Shown: positions 29,907 to 38,473 of the stretch, piece by piece
How the letters are laid out: each line of letters starts with the position of its first letter
How positions within the stretch are numbered: position 1 is the first letter of the stretch
Source of the DNA: Debaryomyces hansenii CBS767
Taxonomy: Eukaryota; Ascomycota; Pichiomycetes; Serinales; Debaryomycetaceae
Assembly: GCF_000006445.2 (NCBI RefSeq)
Contig: NC_006048.2
Span: 2,232,001-2,296,000 of the forward strand
Direction: 5' to 3'
Length of the DNA stretch: 64,000 bases
The notes under the pieces: model-generated
What the model saw: the letters and a program-made list of their open reading frames with translations, nothing else
Told to the model about the DNA's origin: nothing
The model's database searches: none
Translations under genes and position numbers: made by a program

Positions 29907-30839
29907 TTAGCTGTTACTCTTCATTCTAGCTTCTTGAAGTATAGTACCACGGTGACCAAGCTTGATCATCTTATATGCTACCACTGCAACAGCTCCTCCA
30001 ATAACTGGACCAAGCCAGTAAATCCAATGATACCCTGGAAAATCTCTTGCTGCGATTGCTGGGCCAAAAGATCTTGCTGGATTCAATCCTGCTCCTGTAG
30101 TTGGAACACAAATCATATGACCCAAGAACAATGATAATCCAATTGGTAGGTATGCCATCCCACCGAATGGACTTACTTCAATGGCAGTAAAGAGAACAGT
30201 GAACACAAGCAACGCAACACCGAATGCTTCTAAGAACAATCCTCTACTAACACTAACAGATGCATCTTTCGCATTGGCAAATGTGACAGGGCCAGGGTAC
30301 ATTGCAGAGGCAGTTCCCGCCGCTGCCATCCCAGCAATTACTTGAACCAAACTTTCTAGTAAGAACCTAAACATACTAATATTTCCATTTAAAAATAGAC
30401 CCCAAACAACTGCAGGATTAAGGTGACCACCTGAAAAGTTCGAAGTACAAGCCGCAACCACTAATAATGAAATCCCGAAACCAAATGAAATATTATAAAC
30501 ACGAGGGGCATAAAAACCATCTTCTGCTGCAATTGCTTGCAGGTTAGCAACACTAGCTACTAGATATGCTGATAGCAAGAAGACATATGTACCAAAGAAC
30601 TCCGCACCATAAATAGAGACTCTTTTTTCATCTTCAGTAAAAAAAATCGTGAACTTGTATAATGGCTCACGGGCCGGATTAACAGCCAAAGCTTCTTCTT
30701 CAATACCCTGAGCCTCAAGATCCGGTGATAACCTATTTTCCCCTTCAAATCTTTCTGGGTTACGGTGATTTAATCCTTCCGAGTCGATCGTAGTTCTCTT
30801 TTCTGGTTCTAAGGAATCACTTCCTAATGTGCTATCCAT
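29907..30839 (-). CDS. AQY1: Aquaporin (orthodox water channel, Aqy type)
   Basis: A 310-aa protein with a roughly 75-residue acidic cytosolic N-terminus, six helices and both half-helix motifs: HLNPAVV (NPA at 141-143) and GLNPARSFGPA (NPA at 253-255). His241 in helix 5 (LFLGHMI) and Arg256 after the second NPA are the selectivity-filter residues of water channels and not of glycerol facilitators. The sequence around ARDFPGYHWIYWLGP is close to yeast Aqy1. Yeast aquaporins help cells survive freezing and rapid osmotic change and shape colony surface. The first of two possible start regions is used. A poly-A-rich T/A leader lies immediately upstream of the ATG. Confidence 0.93.
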   Translation of the reverse strand: MDSTLGSDSLEPEKRTTIDSEGLNHRNPERFEGENRLSPDLEAQGIEEEALAVNPAREPLYKFTIFFTEDEKRVSIYGAEFFGTYVFLLSAYLVASVANLQAIAAEDGFYAPRVYNISFGFGISLLVVAACTSNFSGGHLNPAVVWGLFLNGNISMFRFLLESLVQVIAGMAAAGTASAMYPGPVTFANAKDASVSVSRGLFLEAFGVALLVFTVLFTAIEVSPFGGMAYLPIGLSLFLGHMICVPTTGAGLNPARSFGPAIAARDFPGYHWIYWLGPVIGGAVAVVAYKMIKLGHRGTILQEARMKSNS

Positions 30840-32473
30840 AATTTATCAAATAGTTTTTATAGTAATTTCAATTGAATATAAAAATAATACAGTCAATGTA
30901 ATTTCTAGGGGGGAAATAGGTCAATTTATTTGCTAATTTATCCCTTCATTTTGAAGGGTCTATATTTCCTTCCAGTTTGCGTGACAATAGACTACTAAAT
31001 ATAACCACCAATTAAATAAAACCGCCCTAGTTATCGTATCATCCTTTGAAAGTCTCAGCGAAGCAATAATAAGCGTTTATTGTAGCTATTTATGCATTCC
31101 AAACTTTAATTTTGTCTATGGTATTGGATCTATAGTAATTAATAAAAAAGGATTTCCTAAAATGGAGCTCTTAATACCTAATTAATGTCCTATTTTATTA
31201 AATCGATTCCACTAGTAAAATCTACTTTTTGGCAAGTACTGCTACTGATATGATAAACCAATACGCCAATTAGACCATTGTATTCTTTGTTTGTTGCTAG
31301 TTTCTCATAAAATTATATACAATGACCTATTTACTTATGTGTTGTCGAACATATTTGATTCTTGGAAGCTATTTCCGCTTTCGTATATGTTACTTCCAAA
31401 TTTTTTGGTGCTGGTTAGAATCACAATGCTAAGGAAATAACAGGTCCAAGTTTGAAAAAGATGTGGTGGTATTAGCATTGTTGAGCTTACGGCGACTAAA
31501 AAATAACGCAATTTATACGACAAAAGGACTTTATAGTTAATCCACAGAAGATCTTGTGTTTGCCTAATGATACCCAGTGACCATTTTTAAATTAGAGGAT
31601 TTTATTTTTTAGAATTGGACCTTATTACTATTGTTTTTTGCATATAGGTTGCCCCGCGGATGCAATGAATTGGATACCTACGTGAGGGAAACTTCACGCG
31701 CATCTGCTCTCTATGTCATGAATCTTTCCTTCAGAAATTGATAAAAATATACAAGCTTATTGATGAAATGGAATATGGATGAAGAGCTTTATGAACATAC
31801 TATCTGAAATAGTTTCTTAATTAAGTCAACTATTTCTAATTTCAGTACGCATTTTCGAATTATTCTTGTTTGTCGTAAATTGGTCTAGATCTAAATTTAC
31901 GACGTAGACCGAGCGTGCATGATTGAAAGTTACATGAACAATCCCGTACAATTAAATCTTTACTTCTCAAAAAATTTAAGTGAATTTAACATTGCTTGCA
32001 AGGATTATGTAATTAATTTCGCCCAATATGCTTAATCATGTATACTTAAACTTGCTTCTTGAATACTTAGTTTCAGAGACAGTCAGTATGATATTTGCGG
32101 ATTTTTTGAAAAAGCAATGTTTAGCGAAGTGTTCCTATTCCTTCTGGCATACACATTTGTATGGAACGGTTATAATTAAGTCAGTTTTTAGTAAAAATTA
32201 TTTCAGTCAAAAAAGAATGAAATTATATCACAGAACTTTTTATTCCTTTCTGACACTTGTAGTCCATATTAGCTTAGTGGGTCTCCTCTTATATTGAGTT
32301 ACAGAAGTTATTTTAAGGAATATATAGCAGTTCACGTTAATTTCTAATCAATAGACTTTTTATCATAAACTATATATGCATTAACTACTTTTTTGATCAA
32401 TACTAGTCTTAGCACTCTTTTTTTCATGATTTATTTCTTATCTTCAATATATCTGTAGCTTGACGTGAGAAAA
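30840..32473. other. Gene-free 1.6-kb region
   Basis: This is an AT-rich gap between the aquaporin start and the end of the carboxylate permease gene. Frames of 60-89 codons occur (for example 32028-32297 forward), but they are low-complexity and hydrophobic without any family motif. No retroelement or RNA signature was recognised. Confidence 0.4.
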
Positions 32474-34058
32474 CTATTGCTTTTGAATAATCATAGTCTC
32501 TTCTTCAATTACCAGAACATCAGAAGATTCTTTGGCTTCATCGATCTCATGGAGTTCATTTCTATTAGATGATAAGTCTTGATGAAATCTCTCGGGACCT
32601 AAAAATATAACTACAGCCACATATGCAAAAACAGCCCCACAAAAAATTCCCATGACTTTTCCATAGTTATATGCATCAGAAAACCCTGGCTTATTGAGAG
32701 GAAACCTAGTACCGAGTTCAGCTTCAATTGTTGCAGAGCCAGAAGTAGCAAGATTACCCAATTGATATACTATATTTAGTTAGTCGTCCACTTAAAAATC
32801 CATCACTTTAGAGTAAAAAAAGATAAAACATACCTAAACCACTCAAGATCACGCGATTCTCTTTTTTGAATAATTCAAATGTATGTAGAGGAACAACACC
32901 CGCAGCTCCTGCAATTCCAAAATTGACGAAGAAAAATCCAGCAGTCAAAACATTTATGTCATTGGAAAGAAATGCAGGATAAATAAATGCTCCACTCGTC
33001 AACATACATACAACAACACATAATCTCCTTCCTAATAACTCAGTCATTTGACCAAAAAAAATCCCCCCGGCTACAGCTCCCAAATTACACACTACCATAG
33101 TAACAGTCTTTCTATCAGATCCAATGTCATGTTGCTTGACTAAGAAAGTTGGATACAAGTCAGCTGATCCATGGGACGTAAAATGAATTCCCGCCGCAAA
33201 TAAAACCAAGTAAACAAACATAAGTCCTTCAGTTTTTATCATCGTGAAAATATTTTGCTTAACTTTTTTTGTTTTTAATTGTTCTATGTCATTTTTTGCT
33301 TCTAATCGACGTTGAGTTTTTAACCTTAAGAAATGAGCAGACTCTGGAAAAAACATTCTCCAGATAATTACGATTAAAGGTAAACCTGCACTAAACCAAA
33401 ATAAAGACCTCCACCCTTCACCCGGCTTGTACGTATTTTCAAAAGCTCTGAAGAATATAACTGCAAGAGCGTATCCAAAATTATAGGCAGGCAAAAACAA
33501 GCCCGATAAAATGGACCTTGCCGCAATGGGCTGGTTTTCTATAGCAGTTGCTGCTGCATTACCGTACATTCCACCCATTGCAATACCAAATATAGCACGC
33601 ACTGCCAAAAATTCTTTGTATGTCTTTACAAAACCAGTAGCAATTTCCAATACAACAAAAATAAATAAATTGACAATAAATGGCCATTTACGTCCATAAT
33701 AATCAGAAGCTATTCCAAAAATAAGAGCCCCAACTGATCTCAACATTAATACTAAGGTCATTCCCCAAGTTATATCAACTATATCAACCCCTAATGTCGC
33801 CGCAATCTCGGGCGCTGCAGCAGAAACACAGAAAAAATCAATTGCATCTATTGTCCAGGCAGTCCACCCGAGGAAATAGTAGTTCCAATCACTAAGAGAC
33901 ATTTCTTTTAATCCAGGTATGGGATTTAAAACTTGCCATACTTTCTTATCAGTCTTGAAAAATGGAATATCGAATAAGGTACTAGGTCTTGTTTTAAAGT
34001 AATGTATAATATTACTTTTAGTTAAATTTGGGGAGCCGTCCTCTTTAGTATAGTTCAT
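32474..34058 (-). CDS. Jen-family monocarboxylate/proton symporter, spliced (two exons)
   Basis: Exon 1 spans 34058-32834 and exon 2 spans 32769-32474, giving 506 residues. Reading through instead would stop 7 codons into the intron. The joined product runs GLG/VYQLGNLATSGSATIE, the conserved Jen wording in the late helices, which confirms the splice. Other Jen landmarks are LSDWNYYFLGWTAWTIDAID, WGMTLVLMLRSVGALIFG, DYYGRKWPF and GIAMGGMYGNAAATA. The motif N-x-x-S/T-H-x-S/T-Q-D-x-x-x-T, central to substrate binding in Jen1, reads H292-F-T-S-H296-G-S-A299-D300-L-Y-P-T304. The Asn and Gln positions are therefore replaced while the essential His and Asp remain. It probably imports lactate, pyruvate or dicarboxylates at the plasma membrane, but with altered specificity. 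A regulated, glucose-repressed gene is expected from the family. Confidence 0.92.
32770..32833 (-). other. Spliceosomal intron, 64 bp, in the Jen-type gene
   Basis: On the reverse strand the donor is GTATGT (32833-32828), the branch site is GACTAAC (32785-32779, branch A at 32780) and the acceptor is ATATAG ending at 32770, 10 bases after the branch. The intron splits a codon after its first base (phase 1). It is AT-rich with a T-run after the donor, and it contains an in-frame stop. This is the only convincing intron in the window. Confidence 0.9.
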
Positions 34059-34879
34059 TTTGCCTTGGGATAGAAATAAACGATTTCAGTTATGATGTTA
34101 AGTTAAACTATGAGTGTTTCTCTCACATATTTATAGATAGATAGCATTTAAATTTATGATCTTTTGTGGGGTATATACTAACTGTTCCGGTTAGATGTTG
34201 CGATGGCTAGTCGAGTTTGTATGAACTAGTATTAAAAAAAGAACTTTCCATTTCTCTTGAGGGGAGATAGAGGAAAAGTGAATCAAAGCGGGAGATTGAT
34301 CCGTTCTATATACTATTCATGATAAAATAATTTTATGAAATTAGCAAATTAGGGTGGAGTATGCAAATAATTTCTTGATAAAATTCTTGGACGTTATCCC
34401 AAACCCACAAGTCATTCGTCCGAGACTGAAGTTAACGGTAACTTATCCTATATGCAAAGGGGAAGAAAGTGCACGGCTGAATACTCGTCTATTCTCCGGC
34501 TACAAATTCCGATAGAAATATTCGCGAGTCGTAAAAGTTGCACTCGTAAAATCAGCATATATGAAGCTGGATTCTTAAATTTCGGGACAGAAATGCTCAA
34601 GAGAAAATATAACGTAAACGCATAGTCTAAAACGGAGAAATATTTTGATTGCTACTCGAGCTTAAACTAAAGCTGCTGAATATGACTGCGCTAAGACGAT
34701 GTATTTTAAGTCAAAGGATTTTCTGAGATGTCGATCAAGAGTTAATAGAGAAATTTATTCCAATATTTTATAAAATACTTTTACAATCATAACAGCTAAG
34801 GATATGAAAGTTGCATACATTTAATACAGGTAAAATCATTTGATTATATCAATTTAGAAAATCTTATCAATTAGCAACT
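34059..34879. other. Intergenic, upstream of the Jen-type gene
   Basis: This 820-bp region holds the promoter of the carboxylate permease. It lies between that ATG and the retroelement relic. No operator could be named with confidence and no coding relic is seen. Confidence 0.35.
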
Positions 34880-36130
34880 CTTCTGTCAATTTCAATCTTA
34901 TGTCTGATCCATTCCTACATTAATGGAATAAAACAATTGGTTTCCTACTAACAGGAAATGTCCAATATGATTGTTAGTCTCTTTTGGTGTTTGTTTATTG
35001 TTCTTCAAACAATCATAGATTACACCAAAATTTGTACCTACATCGTAATCTTCTGTAAAATCATAATCAAATGGAATAGCTGTAAGCGTTATTCCAACAT
35101 TATTGATTCCTATTCAAGATAATGCATCTGCGGAATTATTCCTCGTACCTGAAATATGTTGTATTTCAAAATCATATTCTGACTGAAAATCTTACCATCT
35201 CGCTATTCTATTTTTAGTTACTTGTGACATTATATATGATAAACTTAGATGATATGATCTAAGTATAAATCTAAATTGCTTCAAGCTTTCAATTATTGCT
35301 AAAAACTCTCTTTCCATAACGAAATAGTTTAATTGAGCTGCTATTAACTTCTTCTAAAAAGAACCTACAACTCCAATTAACTTACCGTTTATCTTTTCTT
35401 TTGGTATTTCGGATGCCTTCTCTTGTTCTTCCTGCCACCTGCAGTGATCTGCCATAAATTTATTGATGGGCACATAACTTCGAAAATCCTGGTACAATTT
35501 TCTATAGTAGTTACATAGACCCATAAATCTCATCGCATCTTTAGCATGCTGTGGAGCTTTCCACTTCGCTATGGTCTCAATCTTTAAATCATTGGATACA
35601 ATCCATTAGGCGTGATGGTATGCGCCAAGAGGTCTAATGTTTCCTTGAAAATTTTAGACTTATTCTCTTAATACTCGTAGTACTCTTTTTAAATCTCTCC
35701 CATGTTCTTTCCTATTATGACTATAAACCAATATATCATATAGGTAGACTAAAACGTTAGGCGTATCTCCTAATATATCATTCGTAAATGACTGAAATGT
35801 TGCAGGGCCGTTCACCACTCCAAATGGTATTACTCTCCAATGGTAATGTCCAAAGGGTGTAACAAAACCTGTTTTTCTTCTTCTTTCGGATCCGTTCTGA
35901 CCTGAAAATATCTTGACATTAAATCTAACTTTAAAAATACTATGGCTGTTCTATTTTCATAAATAAATCTTCAATTAAGGGAATGGGAAATACATTTTTT
36001 ATCGTGTTGATATTTAATAATCTGAAATCGACTTTATAACCTCAATGCCTTATCTTTTTTTTTTACAAATAGTACTGGTGCAACATACGGTGAATTTGAT
36101 TTCTATATAAATCCTTGCTGTAGCAGTTCT
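34880..36130 (-). mobile_element. Decayed Ty3/gypsy retrotransposon, reverse transcriptase-RNase H part of pol
   Basis: Conceptual translation of the reverse strand, switching frames and crossing stops, gives the order of a gypsy pol. An RT start block lies at about 35930-36060 (KVDFRLLNINTI, then FPIPLIEDL and LKLDLMSRYFQ). VTPFGHYHWRVIPFGVVNGP follows at about 35805-35870. The catalytic box is at about 35730-35760 and reads YLYDILVYS where YLDD or YVDD is expected. FMGLCNYYRKLYQDF lies near 35500. An RNase H stretch (MEREFLAIIESLKQFRFIL) is near 35270-35330, and the connection ADALS is near 35120. Many frameshifts, stops and the mutated catalytic Asp show that it is dead. I did not find gag, a convincing integrase or paired LTRs. 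Confidence 0.85.
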
Positions 36131-36336
36131 ATTTATTTCTTTATTTCTTCTGTCTAAAACTGTGAAATATGCAGCTTTGAGATATTCATTGAATACATTA
36201 AGTAGCTTAGAAAGTTTATTCAGCGTTTGTCTTAATATGAAAACACAGACGAATTTCATGCACCTAAACTCTACATCTATATAATAAAGTATGCAATGAT
36301 GTTAACTTAAAATTTTCCGATCTGGAGGTACAGTTA
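36131..36336. other. Short gap between retroelement relic and regulator relic
   Basis: About 200 bp without recognisable coding sequence. The insertion edge of the retroelement probably lies here or nearby. Confidence 0.3.
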
Positions 36337-36543
36337 ATGAATGATATGCAAATTGATAGATTATGGACATTACTAAATCTACACACACAGGAATTGAATA
36401 AGTCTTTTGCACAACATGCCTTCTCTAGTAACGGGAAGAAAGGGCTCTCTCTCTCTATTGACCAAAATATTTCTTTAGCTGAGTGCTCTGACACAATATT
36501 AATTTTGATTTACGCCTTAGGGATTTCGCACTTATTGATTTAA
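36337..36543 (+). pseudogene. C-terminal relic of a third copy of the large Zn2Cys6 regulator
   Basis: Residues MNDMQIDRLWTLLNLHTQEL align with LMHDIQVDKLWRLLDFFKEES near the end of the regulator at 14478-17270 and with NKHQFDKFWFLFDLLKQES of the one at 38474-41254. LSIDQNISLAECSD then aligns with LSLENSNVIANTE. Nothing upstream of 36320 continues the match, and the Ty3 relic begins about 200 bp away, so the front of the gene was lost or displaced. At the WxLLD position the relic has TTA where both intact copies have CTG, a small piece of evidence that CTG is read as Leu. Confidence 0.7.
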
Positions 36544-37251
36544 TTTTAGAAGTGAATATGAAATTCAATACGATGTATTAATTATGTGTTATGGAAGTGA
36601 ATACTTTCAACTGCTATTGAGGAACTTTATTCAAATTTCTATATCTTGACTAACTCTCTTAAGTACTACATTAATTATAGATTTTTACATGAATGACTTC
36701 TCGTATTTATGAATAATTGTTGCTTCTTGATCCAAAGTAAGATAGAAATAAAAAAAAATAAAATTCAAGAAAAATTTCAAATCATACCTAAAAGCTTAAC
36801 AATCTCAAATATGATAAGAACTGAAGAGAGACGAACACAAAGATTGTCAGATATTAGAATTGATATTTTTGAATTTGAATTGATCATCATGCGATTAATT
36901 GTATGAATTAACAAATCTCTACTACAGCCTTTGGGCAGCTGTCTTCTAATCTTCGCATGCATTGATCTGAGGTGCATAACATTTTCGATGAAAAAATTCT
37001 GGTCGCATCAAAAAAGGTTAAAGCCATTTAAGTCCACTAAAATCCGTTAATCACCTTTAATCACCTTAGATCTGGCTTAAAAAAGGCCAGCCGTATGATG
37101 TATAAAATGGTTCCGTTATCACCATGATAAATTACATAGATTTTGACAGTAATCACTTGTTATCAAATAAGAATAATTAATTGCTATATTTAAATTTAGC
37201 TAATTACCTGCAAGTATCTAAGCATATATACTATTAATATTTGGACAAAAG
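36544..37251. other. Upstream region of RTA1 copy 2
   Basis: This AT-rich 700-bp gap contains the 20-bp element at 37041-37060 and a tandem TTAATCACC / TTAATCACC pair at about 37047-37065. A 65-codon frame at 36709-36906 is Lys/Glu/Ile-rich and probably spurious. Confidence 0.4.
37041..37060 (+). promoter_or_regulatory. Conserved element upstream of RTA1 copy 2
   Basis: AATCCGTTAATCACCTTTAA lies about 190 bp before the ATG. It is followed at once by a second TTAATCACC, so the hexamer-like core is doubled here. It matches 18 of 20 bases of the element upstream of the other RTA1 gene (20546-20565). This is the expected behaviour of a shared operator for the linked regulators; direct proof is lacking. 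Confidence 0.45.
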
Positions 37252-38208
37252 ATGATAAATAAATTAGAAATCAGAGATGAATCACTTGAGACCTGGAAGG
37301 CCTATAATTATACACCTTCAAAGGCAGCAGCAGCAATTTTCGTTGTGTTATTTGGATTGGCGACAATTTTTCAAGTTTATCAAATTGTGAAGACAATGGC
37401 TTCAAAAAATTATACTAGAAAAGAGAAGCGTGTGTTATGGATTATGCTTCCTTTTGTATTGGGTGGGGTTTTTGAATTTGTTGGATATATTGGAAGGGTC
37501 ATGTCAAGCTCCGACGTCACTTCCCTCGGACCATACATCATCCAATCAATACTTTTATTAGTTGCACCTGCATTATTTGCCGCTACGCTATACATGTCAC
37601 TTGGAAGGCTAATTGCACGTTTGGAATGTCATAGACTCTCAATTATCCCATTGAAGTATTTAACCAAGATCTTTGTGGTCGGTGATGTGGTGTCGTTCTT
37701 AATGCAGGCTGGTGGTGGAGGAATTATGTCTTCGGGTGACCAATCATCCATGAAGACCGGGGAACGCGTGATTATTGGTGGTTTGATAGTTCAGATAGTT
37801 TTCTTTGGGATGTTCATGGTCGTGGAAGTGATCTTTCATTATAGAGTCCTTAAACACCCAAATGAATGTGCTATGTTTATCAGAAATATACCCTCACAAT
37901 TCAATAATTGGAATTCTATTTTGTTTACCCTTTTAGCATGCTCAATACTTATATTCATAAGATCTATATTCAGATTGGTTGAATATATTCAAGGAAATGA
38001 TGGGTATCTTATTTCGCATGAAGCATTTCTTTATGGTTTTGATGCAGCGCTCATGTTCTTGAATATGGTGATCTTTATTTCGCAAGATATTGGAAAATAT
38101 TATGTTTCATTTAGAGAATTTAAGTCTCTTAACGCTGGGAATGATAACTATAGTGCTAACCCCACTGTTACTGACAAAGAGTCAATCGAAGAATCGAATT
38201 TTAAATAG
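37252..38208 (+). CDS. RTA1-family seven-helix membrane protein, copy 2
   Basis: A 318-aa paralogue of the protein at 19444-20397, inverted relative to it and with the same seven-helix layout. Helix 1 (SKAAAAIFVVLFGLATIFQV) and the family block DVVSFLMQAGGGGIMSSGD are intact. The first 385 bases of the two genes differ at many sites. Bases 37638-37923 are identical to the other copy, the next about 170 bases differ at about six sites, and the tails (FREFKSLNAGNDNYSANPTV here) are unrelated. It is followed 265 bp downstream, in the same direction, by the second large Zn2Cys6 regulator. It is probably an efflux or lipid-translocating protein of the plasma membrane. Substrate unknown. Confidence 0.9.
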   Translation: MINKLEIRDESLETWKAYNYTPSKAAAAIFVVLFGLATIFQVYQIVKTMASKNYTRKEKRVLWIMLPFVLGGVFEFVGYIGRVMSSSDVTSLGPYIIQSILLLVAPALFAATLYMSLGRLIARLECHRLSIIPLKYLTKIFVVGDVVSFLMQAGGGGIMSSGDQSSMKTGERVIIGGLIVQIVFFGMFMVVEVIFHYRVLKHPNECAMFIRNIPSQFNNWNSILFTLLACSILIFIRSIFRLVEYIQGNDGYLISHEAFLYGFDAALMFLNMVIFISQDIGKYYVSFREFKSLNAGNDNYSANPTVTDKESIEESNFK

Positions 38209-38473
38209 GATATATATGTTCACTGCATTTGAGATCTATCGTTGAGGTTTTTGCACGCAGTGCGAAATAAATGATCTAATCAAACTATTCCCTTGTATTT
38301 CCAGTATTCATTATGAATGTTTGAGAGATGGAGTAAATTCAACACTAAATCTTGCTATAAGAATAATTTGGCGTGTATATACCTAGGCTTATTTGAATAA
38401 TTTTCGTTTTTAAAGTAGTACATCAACCTTTTACAATTTAATTTTTTTGCTTTAAGAAAACTTATCACCAACT

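Noticed and set aside
32028..32297. Forward 89-codon ORF between the aquaporin and Jen genes
   Set aside because: It has no recognisable domain, and its composition is as expected from AT-rich random sequence.
32761..32833. Frameshift or pseudogene reading of the Jen-type gene
   Set aside because: GTATGT, GACTAAC and AG are correctly spaced, and splicing restores the conserved VYQLGNLA wording in the right phase.
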